Shown here: positions 34,359-44,143 of the stretch, one piece after another | Layout of the letters: every line of letters starts with the position of its first letter | Numbering within the stretch: the stretch's first letter is position 1 | Origin: Betaproteobacteria bacterium | Lineage (GTDB): Bacteria; Pseudomonadota; Gammaproteobacteria; Burkholderiales; JACQAP01 | Reading direction: 5' to 3' | Assembly: GCA_016194905.1 (NCBI GenBank) | Contig: JACQAP010000016.1 | Coordinates: forward strand, 50,415 to 114,414 | Length of the DNA: 64,000 bases | The notes under the pieces: model-generated | Told to the model about the DNA's origin: nothing | Databases searched by the model: none | What the model saw: the letters and a program-made list of their open reading frames with translations, nothing else | Made by a program: the position numbers and the translations under genes

Positions 34359-35978
34359 ATGAGCAGCGTTACTTTTCCAGTCCAGGATTTTGCCGTCGAG
34401 CGCCGGCACTACGGCGACGCATTCTGGCGCTCGCTGTTCTATTTCAATGTCTACCGTCTTTCGGCGGCGCTGGTGCTGCTGGCGGTCGCCGTGACGCTGG
34501 GCGACGAAGCTCCATTCGGCTCAAACAGCCGCCACGCCTATCTTTATACCGACGTCGGCTATATCGTCTTCAGCCTGCTGGCGTTTGCCGTTATCTTGCC
34601 GCGCCGGCCGTACTTCACGATCCAGCTCACCGTGCAGATCTGCGCGGATATCCTCTTCCTCACTGTACTGATGCACGCCAGCGGCGGCATCGGCAGCGGA
34701 CTGGGTCTGCTGTTGCTGGTTTCGCTGGCCGCGGTAGGGCTGATTAGCCGAGGCAGACTGACGCTGTTCTTTGCCGCGCTGGCCACGATTGCCGTTCTGG
34801 CGGAGCAGACCTATCAAATAGTGTTTTTGACGGGATCCACGGCGCAATATGCGCAAGCCGGATTGCTGAGCATCGGGTTTTTTGCCACTGGCTGGCTGGC
34901 GCATTCGCTCGCCAAACGCGCGGTTGCGATCGAGGCGATCGTGGCGCAGCGCGAAATCGATCTCGCCAACCTGGCGCAGGTGAATCAACTGGTGATCCAG
35001 GACATGCAGGATGGCGTGCTGGTGGTGGACGAACGCGGTGTGATTCGCCAGATCAACAGCCGGGCGGAAGCTATCCTTGGCCCGCTGCGCCGTTCGCACC
35101 GCGAAGTTCTCCTGCAGGACTACGCGCCCACGCTGGCTGCGCGCCTTGGGCAATGGCGACGCGATCCCAGTTCCGGGTTCGATCCGCTACGCACCGTGCA
35201 GACGCACAAACCTACGGCGGCCCGCTTTGTCCAGGCCGGCATCAGCCGCAACGTTGGGGTTGTCATCTTTCTGGAAGATCTGACGCGCGTGCAGCAGCAG
35301 GCGCAACAGCTTAAACTCGCGTCGCTGGGCCGGCTCACCGCCAACATCGCTCACGAGATCCGCAATCCCTTGTCCGCCATCAACCACGCGACCGAGTTGC
35401 TGCTCGAGGAGTCCGCGCTGCGCAGCCCATCCCATGCGCGCATGCTGCAGATCATCCACGACAACGCCCAGCGCCTCGATCGCATGGTCCAGGATGTGCT
35501 TAAACTGAACCGGCGCGATCGCGCGGTGCGCGAGCACTTCGATCTGGGCGATTACCTCGAGACATTCGTGGCGGAGTTCTGCGAAATCGAAAAGGTGCCT
35601 GCGGATACCATTCGCGTGGAAACCGAGATCGAGGCTACCATCTCGTTCGACCGCAGCCACCTGAATCAGATCATGTGGAACCTGTGCCGCAATGCATTGC
35701 GCTACTGCCAGAAACAGCCTGGCAGCATCGCCGTGACCGTGCAATCGGGCCCGCGGCAGGGTACGGTAGAATTGAACGTCATTGACGACGGCATGGGCGT
35801 TGCCGAGTCGCTGCGCGCGCACCTGTTCGAGCCGTTTTTTACCACCGCGTCCAGCGGCACCGGACTTGGTCTGTACATCGCGCGCGAAATCTGCGAGGCG
35901 AATACGGCGACGCTCGAATACGTGGAGCGACCGGTCGGCGCGCAGTTCAGTCTGGTCTGCAAAGGAGTGTCAGCGTGA
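34359..35978 (+). CDS. pilS: Sensor histidine kinase PilS
   Basis: The 539-residue kinase has about six transmembrane helices in its first 190 residues, a PAS-like region (about 210-300), then the kinase core. The phosphorylated histidine is H332 in ANIAHEIRNPL, and the ATPase G-box reads SSGTGLGLYIAREI near the C-terminus. PilS responds to pilin level and controls pilA transcription through PilR. The stop overlaps the pilR start by four bases. Family order ispB, tRNA, PP0621, pilS, pilR, ampD supports the assignment. Confidence 0.92.
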   Translation: MSSVTFPVQDFAVERRHYGDAFWRSLFYFNVYRLSAALVLLAVAVTLGDEAPFGSNSRHAYLYTDVGYIVFSLLAFAVILPRRPYFTIQLTVQICADILFLTVLMHASGGIGSGLGLLLLVSLAAVGLISRGRLTLFFAALATIAVLAEQTYQIVFLTGSTAQYAQAGLLSIGFFATGWLAHSLAKRAVAIEAIVAQREIDLANLAQVNQLVIQDMQDGVLVVDERGVIRQINSRAEAILGPLRRSHREVLLQDYAPTLAARLGQWRRDPSSGFDPLRTVQTHKPTAARFVQAGISRNVGVVIFLEDLTRVQQQAQQLKLASLGRLTANIAHEIRNPLSAINHATELLLEESALRSPSHARMLQIIHDNAQRLDRMVQDVLKLNRRDRAVREHFDLGDYLETFVAEFCEIEKVPADTIRVETEIEATISFDRSHLNQIMWNLCRNALRYCQKQPGSIAVTVQSGPRQGTVELNVIDDGMGVAESLRAHLFEPFFTTASSGTGLGLYIAREICEANTATLEYVERPVGAQFSLVCKGVSA

Positions 35979-37339
35979 AACGTAAGGATCAGCAGGCGGG
36001 AACGACATCGCGGTCGGTGCTTATCGTCGACGACGAAGAGGACATCCTCGAACTCATCGAGCTTACCCTGCTGCGCATGGGACTGGATGTCGAGCGCGCC
36101 ACGACCGTCAAGGGCGCGATCGAGAAGGTGCAGGCGGGCGACTACGACCTGTGCCTGACCGACATGCGTTTGCCGGACGGTGAAGGACTCGAGCTGGTGC
36201 AGTTCATCTCCGACAATCTGTCCGATCTCCCCGTTGCGGTGATCACCGCGCACGGCAATACCGAAAATGCCGTTGCGGCGCTGAAGGCCGGCGCTTTCGA
36301 CTATCTGGCCAAGCCGGTTTCGCTCGAGCAACTGCGTACCCTGGTCAAATCCGCGCTTTCGTTGCCGCAACCTGCGGCCGCCAAGTCCTCGAGCGAGCAA
36401 TCGATGCTTGGGGAATCGGCCGCGATTCAGCAGGTACGCGAGCTGATCGAAAAGTTGGCGCGCAGCGAAGCACCGGTACACATCACCGGCGAGTCCGGCA
36501 GCGGCAAGGAACTCGCCGCCCGGCTTATCCACCAGAAGGGCGCGCGCCGCAGCCAGCCTTTCGTTCCGGTCAACTGCGGAGCGATCCCTGAAAACCTGAT
36601 GGAATCCGAGTTCTTCGGCTATCGCAAAGGCGCCTTTACCGGCGCGGACAGTGATCGGGACGGTTTCTTCCAGGCGGCCCACAGCGGCACGCTGTTCCTC
36701 GACGAAGTGGCCGACCTGCCGCTGCCGATGCAGGTGAAGCTGCTGCGAGCGATTCAGGAGAAGAAGGTGCGCAAGGTGGGCGCGACCCAGGAAGATCCGG
36801 TCGACGTGCGCATCATCAGCGCGACCCACCAGAAGCTGGGCGAATGTGTCGAGGCCGGCAAATTCCGTCATGACCTCTATTACCGGCTGAACGTGATTGA
36901 ATTGCGCATGCCGGCTCTGCGGGAGATGCGCGAGGATATCCCGCAGTTTGTCGGCGCTTTGTTGGACAAACTGGCGCGAAACGCCGGCTCCAAAAAGCCC
37001 GTGGTTGCCCCCGAGGCGCTTGAGGAACTCAAGCGATACGACTTTCCGGGCAACGTTCGCGAACTGGAAAACGTGCTTGAACGGGCGATGGCCTTGTGCA
37101 GCGACGGCAAGGTCACGGCCGAAGATCTGCAGCTCACGCCCGAGGACATGCACGAGCAGGCCGCTGCGATCCGCGGGGACAGCAAGGCGCCACTGCAGGA
37201 CTATCTCGATCGCGTCGAGAAGGAAGCCATTCTGGAAGCGCTCGAGAAAACGCGTTACAACCGCACTGCGGCCGCGAAGCTGCTCGGCATCACGTTTCGC
37301 TCGATGCGCTACCGGATGGAGCGGCTGGGGCTGAATTGA
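35975..37339 (+). CDS. pilR: Sigma54 response regulator PilR
   Basis: The 454-residue regulator has a receiver domain with phospho-acceptor D63, an AAA+ domain with Walker A GESGSGKE at 172-179 and the sigma54-contact loop GAFTGA at 219-224, and a C-terminal Fis-type helix-turn-helix (about 415-450). It activates the type IV pilin gene with RpoN. Its GTG start overlaps the pilS stop. The target pilA gene is not in this window. Confidence 0.94.
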   Translation: MKRKDQQAGTTSRSVLIVDDEEDILELIELTLLRMGLDVERATTVKGAIEKVQAGDYDLCLTDMRLPDGEGLELVQFISDNLSDLPVAVITAHGNTENAVAALKAGAFDYLAKPVSLEQLRTLVKSALSLPQPAAAKSSSEQSMLGESAAIQQVRELIEKLARSEAPVHITGESGSGKELAARLIHQKGARRSQPFVPVNCGAIPENLMESEFFGYRKGAFTGADSDRDGFFQAAHSGTLFLDEVADLPLPMQVKLLRAIQEKKVRKVGATQEDPVDVRIISATHQKLGECVEAGKFRHDLYYRLNVIELRMPALREMREDIPQFVGALLDKLARNAGSKKPVVAPEALEELKRYDFPGNVRELENVLERAMALCSDGKVTAEDLQLTPEDMHEQAAAIRGDSKAPLQDYLDRVEKEAILEALEKTRYNRTAAAKLLGITFRSMRYRMERLGLN

Positions 37340-37416
37340 AGCAGGGGCGAGGGGCGAGGGACGAATCGAAGAAGAGCCGAGCTTCGCCCACCGGATTCCA
37401 CGGGATACCGGTCTAA

Positions 37417-37530
37417 ATGGGTACTCCTAGCTCCGCACGGGTATTCGACCATAACCGGCCTAAAAGGGTACTCCTAGCTAAAAGGGTACTCCGGGCTTCG
37501 CCAGGGTATTCGCACGGGTATTCGGCCATA
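37417..37530. repeat. Array of GGGTACTCC / GGGTATTCG repeats
   Basis: Three copies of GGGTACTCC and three of GGGTATTC(G), some preceded by CTAAAA or CTAAAT, alternate over about 110 bases between pilR and ampD. The same words form the insert at 14552-14600. No gene is present in the interval. Confidence 0.8.
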
Positions 37531-37592
37531 AGGCCCGGGGTTCGTGATAAGACGTTACTCGGCCCGCAGCCTTCCTGCTTCGCACCTGCCGG

Positions 37593-38159
37593 ATGAAGGA
37601 GCCAATGGCTTGGCGTTTGGATGCTGCCGGATTGCTCGCCGGCGCCACTTACATTGCCTCCCCGAATTTCGATGATCGGCCGGACGGCGCAGTCATCGAG
37701 TTGCTCGTCGTCCACAACATCAGTCTGCCGCCCGGCCAGTTCGGCGGCCCCGGCATCATCGACCTGTTTACCAACCGCCTCGACCCAAACGTCCATCCCT
37801 ACTACCGACAGATTGCGGACGCGAAGGTCTCCAGCCACTTCCTCATCCGGCGCGACGGCGAACTGATCCAGTTCGTGCCCTGCAGTCTGCGCGCCTGGCA
37901 CGCCGGAAAATCGGAATGGCGAGGGCGCGGGCGCTGCAACGATTTCTCGATCGGCGTCGAACTCGAAGGCGCCGATGATCGGGCCTTTGCTGATTCCCAG
38001 TACGCGATCCTGGCAAAGCTGGCCTCCGAGCTCCTGGGCGAGTATCCGATCCGGGATTGCGTCGGCCACTCCGACATCGCCATTCCACCCGGACGCAAGA
38101 CTGACCCGGGACCGCATTTCAACTGGGCGCGCTTTCGAGCCATGCTCGAAGAGCGGTGA
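37593..38159 (+). CDS. ampD: 1,6-anhydro-N-acetylmuramyl-L-alanine amidase
   Basis: The 188-residue amidase_2 enzyme recycles cell-wall peptides by removing the stem peptide from anhydro-muropeptides in the cytoplasm. Zinc ligands are H41 in LLVVHNISLP, and the C-terminal GHSDIAIPPGRKTDPGPHF provides the second histidine, lysine and aspartate. No signal peptide is present, as expected for AmpD. The start may be ATG 37593 or ATG 37605 (MAWRLD). Confidence 0.93.
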   Translation: MKEPMAWRLDAAGLLAGATYIASPNFDDRPDGAVIELLVVHNISLPPGQFGGPGIIDLFTNRLDPNVHPYYRQIADAKVSSHFLIRRDGELIQFVPCSLRAWHAGKSEWRGRGRCNDFSIGVELEGADDRAFADSQYAILAKLASELLGEYPIRDCVGHSDIAIPPGRKTDPGPHFNWARFRAMLEER

Positions 38160-38175
38160 TTGGTAATTAGTAACT

Positions 38176-38218
38176 GGTGATTGGGGTTGTATTTACCGGT
38201 TACGAGTCACCAATCACC
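38176..38218. repeat. Short inverted repeat between ampD and the pseudogene
   Basis: GGTGATTGG (38176-38184) and CCAATCACC (38210-38218) form a dyad with AT-rich surroundings. Similar words occur before the GST gene near 46320-46350. Confidence 0.6.
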
Positions 38219-38224
38219 GCCCTC

Positions 38225-38990
38225 ATGAAAATCTTCTACACCGATCACTTCGTGCTGTCGCTTCCGGACGGTCATCGCTTTCCGATGCAGAAGTACTCAC
38301 TTCTGCGCTAACGCCTGATGCGAGCGGGTTTATCCGACGGCGAGGCGTTGCGCGAGCCGCATGCTGCGACCGATGAGGAAATCCTGCGAGCCCATGACGC
38401 CGGTTATTTGCGGCGCGTGGTCAGCGGCGAACTCACGCGCGCTGAAGCGCGTCAAATAGGCTTTCTGCAGATGGTCGAACGCTCACGGCGCTCGGCTGGC
38501 GCCACCATTGAAGCTTGCCGCGCCGCGCTGGACGAAGGCATCGGGATAAATCTCGCCGGCGGTACGCATCATGCGTTCCGCTTCTCGATCCGCAGCGCCA
38601 GGAATTTTCCGTTTCGCAAGGAAGCTAGCGATCTCGACGTCGAACTGGCAGACGGCACGGGCGACGCCGAGTATCTGGATGCACTGGAACGGGGCATCTG
38701 CCATGCGCTGTCGGCGGCGCAACCCGAACTCGCGATCTATCTCGCTGGCGCCGATCCTTATCGCAGTGATCGACTGGGCCGGCTCGCGCTGTCGAAGGAG
38801 GGCTTGCGCGCGATTCGCTGGTTCTGGATCTTTGCCGCACGGCCTGCCTGCCGGTCGCGATCGTGATGGCGGGCGGTTACGCGGGGAACATTGCCGATGC
38901 GGTGGACATTCACTTCTCGACCGTGCAAGTCGCCACGCATTTCCAGCGCGCTGCGCAACAATCGCACGCTCCTTCCTCAACAGGAACGCG
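38225..38990 (+). pseudogene. Histone deacetylase-like protein, degenerate
   Basis: The frame starting MKIFYTDHFVLSLPDGHRFP is a bacterial histone deacetylase/acetoin-utilisation-type protein, but it is broken three ways. An in-frame TAA lies at 38309-38311. About 55-60 expected codons between GGTHHAFR and FSIRSARNFPF are missing, including the catalytic aspartate/histidine block. Near 38815 the frame shifts: the expected LVLDLCRTACLPVAIVMAGGY continues in another frame. The longest remaining open frame (38318-38866) would give 182 residues. No active enzyme is expected. Confidence 0.88.
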
Positions 38991-39099
38991 TTGACGCGAC
39001 CTCGCGGGTCGCAAGTTATTTCCGTTGCTGCCGCGTTTCGTCACATCGCGCTTCAAAAAAATGCGACCGAGCATTCTGATTTCTAAATATAAAAATTTC

Positions 39100-39127
39100 T
39101 TGACAGGGTTGGTGAGGCTACTAGAAT
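39100..39127 (+). promoter_or_regulatory. Predicted sigma70 promoter of nrdA
   Basis: TTGACA (39100-39105) is followed after 16 bases by TAGAAT (39122-39127), about 125 bases before the nrdA start. Confidence 0.65.
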
Positions 39128-39150
39128 TAGTCTCCATGCATCAGCTTGGG

Positions 39151-39198
39151 CACAACATATAGTGGTTTCGAGTAAATCTAGTGGTTTCGTATAAATCC
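39151..39198 (+). promoter_or_regulatory. NrdR-box-like site and 19-nt direct repeat before nrdA
   Basis: CACAACATATAGTG (39151-39164) differs at one position from the NrdR consensus CACAATATATAGTG. A weaker copy, GAGTAAATCTAGTG, begins at 39170. AGTGGTTTCG recurs with 19-base spacing. The position downstream of the promoter suits repression, but the spacing of the two sites is not the classic NrdR one. Confidence 0.5.
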
Positions 39199-39252
39199 TT
39201 ACCCGGCGCCGGCGGTTGCTTCTAAGCGACAAGAATATTCGAGGGAGAAAAA

Positions 39253-42123
39253 ATGCAACTAGGCAGCAATCTGACCACACCCGTTCCGGCCGGTAACTAC
39301 TCCACGGAAGACAGCGTCGCCAGCCAGGAAAAGCAGCGGTATGCGCAGTACAAGGTCATCCGGCGCAATGGCGCCGTGGTCTCCTTCGAGCCAGGCAAGA
39401 TATCGGTGGCGGTGACCAAGGCGTTTCTCGCCATCAATGGCGGCCAGGGTGCCGCGTCGGCGCGTGTACGCGAGATGGTCGAAGGTCTTACCGAAGCCGT
39501 TATCAACGCTCTCATGCGCCGCCAGCCCAACGGCGGCACCTTCCACATTGAGGACATCCAGGACCAGGTCGAACTTTCGCTGATGCGTTCCGGCGAGCAC
39601 GAGGTGGCGCGGGCTTACGTGCTGTACCGCGAAGACCGGGCGCGCGAGCGCGCCAGGAATCGCGAGGCGCACGCTGCGGCAAGCTCCATCCCAAGTATCA
39701 ACGTCGTCGAAGGCGGGCAGACCCGCCCGCTCGAAATGGAGCGGCTGACTGCGCTGATCAAGGATTCCTGCGAAGGTCTGGGCCGTTCGGTCGATGCGGG
39801 CGTGATCCTGCAGATGACGCTGAAGGATCTCTACGACGGCGTGCCCATGGACGAAGTGCGCAAGTGCACCATCCTGGCCGCCCGCTCCCTGATCGAGAAG
39901 GATCCGGCGTACAGCTACGTCACTGCGCGCCTGCTGCTTAATAGCGTGCGTTTCGAGGTTCTGGGCGAGGAGGTTACCCAGGCCGGCATGCATTCCCGCT
40001 ATTCCGACTATTTTCCGCAATTCATCAAACGCGGCATCGATGCCGGTTTGCTCGACGAGCGCCTGAGCCGTTTCGACCTGCGGTCGCTGGGTGCGGCACT
40101 GGATGCCAACCGCGATTTCAAGTTCGGTTACCTGGGCCTGCAGACGCTCTATGACCGTTACTTCCTGCACATGAGCGATCGGCGTATCGAGTTGCCGCAG
40201 GCCTTTTTCATGCGCGTGGCGATGGGCCTCGCCATCAACGAAGTCGAACGCGAGTCCCGTGCCATTGAGTTCTACAACGTGCTTTCGAGTTTCGATTTCA
40301 TGTCCTCGACGCCGACGCTGTTCAATTCCGGCACCCAGCGCTCGCAGCTGTCGAGCTGCTACCTGACCACGGTGTCTGACGACCTGGAAGGCATCTACGA
40401 CGCCATCAAGGAAAACGCCCTGTTGTCCAAGTTCGCCGGTGGGCTCGGCAATGACTGGACGCCGGTGCGTGCGCTCGGCTCCCATATCAAGGGGACCAAC
40501 GGCAAGTCGCAGGGTGTCGTTCCCTTCCTTAAGGTCGTGAACGACACCGCGGTAGCGGTCAACCAGGGTGGCAAGCGCAAGGGCGCGGTCTGCTCCTACC
40601 TGGAAACCTGGCACCTGGACATCGAGGAATTCCTCGAGCTGCGCAAGAACACCGGCGACGACCGTCGCCGCACCCACGACATGAACACCGCCAACTGGAT
40701 TCCGGACCTGTTCATGAAGCGGGTCATGGAGGCCGGGGAGTGGACGTTGTTCTCGCCCGCCGATGCGCCGGACCTGCACGACAGGGTCGGCAGGGATTTC
40801 GAAGCTGCCTATGTCGAATACGAACGCAAGACCAGGACAGGCGAGCTCAAGCTGTTCAAGCGCCTACCGGCCCTGACCATCTGGCGCAAGATGCTGACGA
40901 TGCTGTTCGAGACCGGGCATCCCTGGATCACCTTCAAGGATCCCTGCAACATCCGCAGCCCGCAGCAGCACGTCGGCATGGTGCACAGCTCCAACCTCTG
41001 CACCGAGATCACGCTCAATACCTCGGACAGCGAAATCGCGGTCTGCAACCTGGGTTCGGTCAACCTGGTGGCCCACATCAAGGACGGCAGGCTCGATCAG
41101 GACAAGCTGAAGAATACGGTGTCGACCGCCATGCGCATGCTCGACAACGTGATCGACATCAACTATTACGCCGTCAACAAGGCACGCAACGCCAATTTCA
41201 AGCACCGTCCGGTGGGTCTCGGCATTATGGGATTCCAGGATTGCCTGCACGAAATGCGCGTGGCTTACGGCTCCAAGGACGCCATGGAATTCGCCGATCG
41301 TTCGATGGAGGCGGTGGCCTACTTTGCCTACTGGGCCTCGACCGAGTTGGCTGAGGAACGCGGCCGTTACTCGACTTATGACGGGTCGCTCTGGTCCAAG
41401 GGCATCCTGCCGCAGGATTCGCTCAAGCTTTTGGCCGAGGAGCGCGATGGCTACGTCGAAGTCGAAGATTCGTCGGCGCTGAGCTGGGAGCCGCTGCGTG
41501 CCCGCATCCGCCAGTTCGGCATGCGCAATTCCAACTGCCTGGCGATCGCACCGACCGCGACCATTGCCAATATCGTCGGCGTCTCGGCTTCGATCGAGCC
41601 GACTTACCAGAACTTGTACGTGAAATCCAACCTGTCTGGCGAGTTCACGGTGACCAACGAATACCTGGTCCGTGACCTCAAAAAGCTCAACATGTGGGAT
41701 GAAGTCATGATTGCTGACCTCAAGTATTTCGACGGCAGCCTGGCCAGGATCGACCGCATTCCGCAGGACATCCGCAGCCTCTATGCCACGGCTTTCGAGG
41801 TCGACCCGGCCTGGGTGGTGGAGGCGGGTTCGCGGCGGCAGAAATGGATCGACCAGGCCCAGTCGCTCAACATATATATGGCGGGCGCTTCCGGCAAAAA
41901 GCTGGATGACACCTACAAGCTGGCCTGGAAGAGCGGCCTCAAGACCACTTATTACTTGCGTACCCTCGGTGCGACGTCGACGGAAAAGTCGACCGCGCGC
42001 GGCGGCCAGTTGAACGCCGTGCCGACCGATGGTGGTGCAACGGGTCCGGGCACGGCCGAAGCGCCGGCCGAGGAAGCCAAGTTTTGCTCAATTGACAATC
42101 CAGAATGCGAGGCCTGCCAGTAA
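39253..42123 (+). CDS. nrdA: Ribonucleotide reductase class Ia alpha subunit
   Basis: The 956-residue catalytic subunit reduces ribonucleotides to deoxyribonucleotides. An ATP-cone lies near 33-125 (VIRRNGAVVSFEPGKISVAV). Active-site residues include the cysteine in SSCYLTTVSDD, the N-x-C-x-E motif in SSNLCTEI, and AVCNLGSVNL. The C-terminal redox cysteines are in CSIDNPECEACQ. GAGGGAG precedes ATG 39253. It is followed by nrdB after a 454-base gap filled by relics of its own 3' end. Confidence 0.97.
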   Translation: MQLGSNLTTPVPAGNYSTEDSVASQEKQRYAQYKVIRRNGAVVSFEPGKISVAVTKAFLAINGGQGAASARVREMVEGLTEAVINALMRRQPNGGTFHIEDIQDQVELSLMRSGEHEVARAYVLYREDRARERARNREAHAAASSIPSINVVEGGQTRPLEMERLTALIKDSCEGLGRSVDAGVILQMTLKDLYDGVPMDEVRKCTILAARSLIEKDPAYSYVTARLLLNSVRFEVLGEEVTQAGMHSRYSDYFPQFIKRGIDAGLLDERLSRFDLRSLGAALDANRDFKFGYLGLQTLYDRYFLHMSDRRIELPQAFFMRVAMGLAINEVERESRAIEFYNVLSSFDFMSSTPTLFNSGTQRSQLSSCYLTTVSDDLEGIYDAIKENALLSKFAGGLGNDWTPVRALGSHIKGTNGKSQGVVPFLKVVNDTAVAVNQGGKRKGAVCSYLETWHLDIEEFLELRKNTGDDRRRTHDMNTANWIPDLFMKRVMEAGEWTLFSPADAPDLHDRVGRDFEAAYVEYERKTRTGELKLFKRLPALTIWRKMLTMLFETGHPWITFKDPCNIRSPQQHVGMVHSSNLCTEITLNTSDSEIAVCNLGSVNLVAHIKDGRLDQDKLKNTVSTAMRMLDNVIDINYYAVNKARNANFKHRPVGLGIMGFQDCLHEMRVAYGSKDAMEFADRSMEAVAYFAYWASTELAEERGRYSTYDGSLWSKGILPQDSLKLLAEERDGYVEVEDSSALSWEPLRARIRQFGMRNSNCLAIAPTATIANIVGVSASIEPTYQNLYVKSNLSGEFTVTNEYLVRDLKKLNMWDEVMIADLKYFDGSLARIDRIPQDIRSLYATAFEVDPAWVVEAGSRRQKWIDQAQSLNIYMAGASGKKLDDTYKLAWKSGLKTTYYLRTLGATSTEKSTARGGQLNAVPTDGGATGPGTAEAPAEEAKFCSIDNPECEACQ

Positions 42124-42148
42124 TGGCCGGGCCGGCGTTCTTGATTGC
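42103..42148 (+). repeat. Direct repeat copy 1: 3' end of nrdA
   Basis: The unit beginning GAATGCGAGGCCTGCCAGTA covers the last codons and stop of nrdA and some downstream bases. It recurs 108 bases downstream with only two differences near its end. Confidence 0.93.
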
Positions 42149-42577
42149 GGCGGACGCTAACTTGCCTTGGCAAGTTAAGCTCGAAGAGCGGCGGGAGCCA
42201 CAGCCCGGAGGAATGCGAGGCCTGCCAGTAATGGCCGGGCCGGCGTTCTCGATTGCGCTGAAGGCTAACTTGGCTCGATCCGCGCAGCACGGCCGAAACC
42301 ATAACCCGGCTTGCGAGGCCCGGCAGTGAAGGTGGCGTATCGGGTCAATGCGACTGCGAGACGGCGTCTGACTTTCTGGCTGCGCCGCACCCGTGACGGG
42401 ATCGGACGCCCCGCTTTTGCGGCGCGGTCGTTGCGGCGGAGTTGAGACATTCTTGATGCGATGACGGGATCTATGCATCTTTCATCGTGGCTAACGGACA
42501 ACAAAGGGGTCGCATTGCGACCGAATATCAAAGAAGTATTTGACATTCCACCGATAACATTTATAAAGGAACCATCG
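42124..42577. other. nrdA-nrdB gap with decayed repeats
   Basis: The 454-base gap holds two copies and a shorter third relic (near 42313-42330) of the nrdA 3' end. The first two are each followed by related bases around GCTAACTTG. No gene is supported. AAAGGA just before nrdB is its ribosome binding site. Confidence 0.75.
42211..42256 (+). repeat. Direct repeat copy 2 of the nrdA 3' end
   Basis: This is the second copy of the unit at 42103-42148. It is outside the reading frame and encodes nothing recognisable. Confidence 0.93.
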
Positions 42578-43714
42578 ATGTTGCAATTTGAAGATCACAT
42601 CCCGAGCATCGGCGGCGCTGGATTGCAGCCCGTCGTGAATGTTCCGCCGGCGCGCGTCTCCGCAGCCGGCAGCGCCACGTCCGCCGACGCGGCATTGCGC
42701 CGTGTACGCGTCGAGGACAAGCGCATCATCAACGGCAAGGCCGACGTCAATCAGCTGGTGCCGTTCAAATACAAATGGGCCTGGGATAAGTATCTCTCCG
42801 GCTGCGCCAACCACTGGATGCCCCAGGAAATCAACATGAGCCGGGACATCGCCACGTGGAAAGACCCGAACGGTCTGACCGAGGATGAACGCCTGGTGGT
42901 CAAGCGCAATCTCGGCTTCTTCGTGACCGCCGACAGCCTGGCGGCGAACAACATCGTGCTCGGTACCTACCGGCACATCACCGCTCCCGAGTGCCGCCAG
43001 TACCTGTTGCGCCAGGCATTCGAGGAAGCGATCCACACCCACGCTTACCAGTACATCGTCGAAAGTCTCGGCCTGGACGAAGGCGAGATCTTCAATGCCT
43101 ACCACGAGGTCTCCAGCATTCGCGAGAAGGACGAGTTCCTGATCCCGTTCATCGAGACCCTCACGAACCCGGAATTCAAGACCGGCACCCCGGAAACCGA
43201 CCAGCAGCTTCTGAAGAGCCTGATCGTGTTCGCCTGCATCATGGAGGGCCTGTTCTTCTACGTCGGTTTTGCCCAGATCCTGGCGCTCGGCCGCCAGAAC
43301 AAGATGACGGGGGCCGCGGAACAGTACCAGTACATCCTGCGCGACGAGTCCATGCACTGCAATTTCGGCATCGACCTGATCAACCAGATCAAGATGGAGA
43401 ATCCGCACCTGTGGACGCCGGAATTCCGCGAGGAAATCCGCGGCCTGATCCAGAAAGGCGTCGAACTCGAATACCGTTATGCCGAGGACACCATGCCGCG
43501 CGGCGTGCTTGGCCTGAACGCACCGATGTTCAAGGAATACCTGCGCTTCGTGGCCAATCGCCGCGCGCAACAGATTGGCCTTGATCCGCTCTTCCCCGGG
43601 GCGAATAATCCCTTCCCGTGGATGTCGGAAATGGTCGATCTGAAAAAAGAGAAAAACTTCTTCGAGACCCGTGTGATCGAGTATCAGACGGGCGGAGCCC
43701 TGAATTGGGATTGA
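42578..43714 (+). CDS. nrdB: Ribonucleotide reductase class Ia beta subunit
   Basis: The 378-residue radical-generating subunit has the full di-iron set: E150-x2-H153 in [11 protein letters not shown]157 at the place of the tyrosyl radical (Y122 in E. coli), E in [11 protein letters not shown] and E-x2-H in RDESMHCNF. The presence of the tyrosine supports subclass Ia rather than Ic. It forms the active complex with NrdA at the upstream gene. The start at ATG 42578 with AAAGGA is preferred over an upstream in-frame ATG at 42461. Confidence 0.97.
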   Translation: MLQFEDHIPSIGGAGLQPVVNVPPARVSAAGSATSADAALRRVRVEDKRIINGKADVNQLVPFKYKWAWDKYLSGCANHWMPQEINMSRDIATWKDPNGLTEDERLVVKRNLGFFVTADSLAANNIVLGTYRHITAPECRQYLLRQAFEEAIHTHAYQYIVESLGLDEGEIFNAYHEVSSIREKDEFLIPFIETLTNPEFKTGTPETDQQLLKSLIVFACIMEGLFFYVGFAQILALGRQNKMTGAAEQYQYILRDESMHCNFGIDLINQIKMENPHLWTPEFREEIRGLIQKGVELEYRYAEDTMPRGVLGLNAPMFKEYLRFVANRRAQQIGLDPLFPGANNPFPWMSEMVDLKKEKNFFETRVIEYQTGGALNWD

Positions 43715-44143
43715 TCTTCGGGGCCGAAAAGATTTCTGTGACACCCGCGTCGTCATCGACCTGTATCAGGGGCGGCGCATTTGACAGGCTGAATGGGTAA
43801 ATCGGGCAAAGCTGTACTTTATTCATCACGAAACGCGTGCCGATCTGCTGCAGGTCGCGGCGCCAGGCTGGGAGCCATGAGCCCCCGGCCCAAGGTTTCA
43901 TTTCCCTTTCGTTTTTGGTCCCTGGCCGACGATGAAGTTTTCTTCTCTTCGGCCGCTATTCCTTGTTCCCTCAAGAATCGCGCTGTGTACCGGAAGTCAG
44001 GTACACGGCCAGCAGAACTGCCTGATGACCGGACATGCGGCTTGCATGGCGCGGGTTCGGGCATTGGCGGTTGGCACGGAGAAGAATCCTTCTTTGAAGT
44101 GCTGGTAGTGCCCTTTGTTTAACTTTCATTAGGAGATACAGAA
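43715..44143. other. Gap between nrdB and the H1-like gene
   Basis: No gene is supported in these 429 bases. An open frame of 109 codons (43793-44122) has no family likeness and no ribosome binding site. The region may hold the promoter of the H1-like gene. Confidence 0.5.

Noticed and set aside
35702..37153. 483-codon minus-strand frame opposite pilS/pilR
   Set aside because: Shadow of the pilR reading frame with no domain.
39259..40779. 506-codon minus-strand frame opposite nrdA
   Set aside because: Shadow frame; nrdA is unambiguous.
41939..42478. 179-codon minus-strand frame with repeated RPGHYWQASHS segments
   Set aside because: The peptide repeat is the translation of the duplicated nrdA 3' end, not a repeat protein.
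43793..44122. 109-codon frame between nrdB and the H1-like gene
   Set aside because: No ribosome binding site, no family likeness and composition like non-coding DNA.
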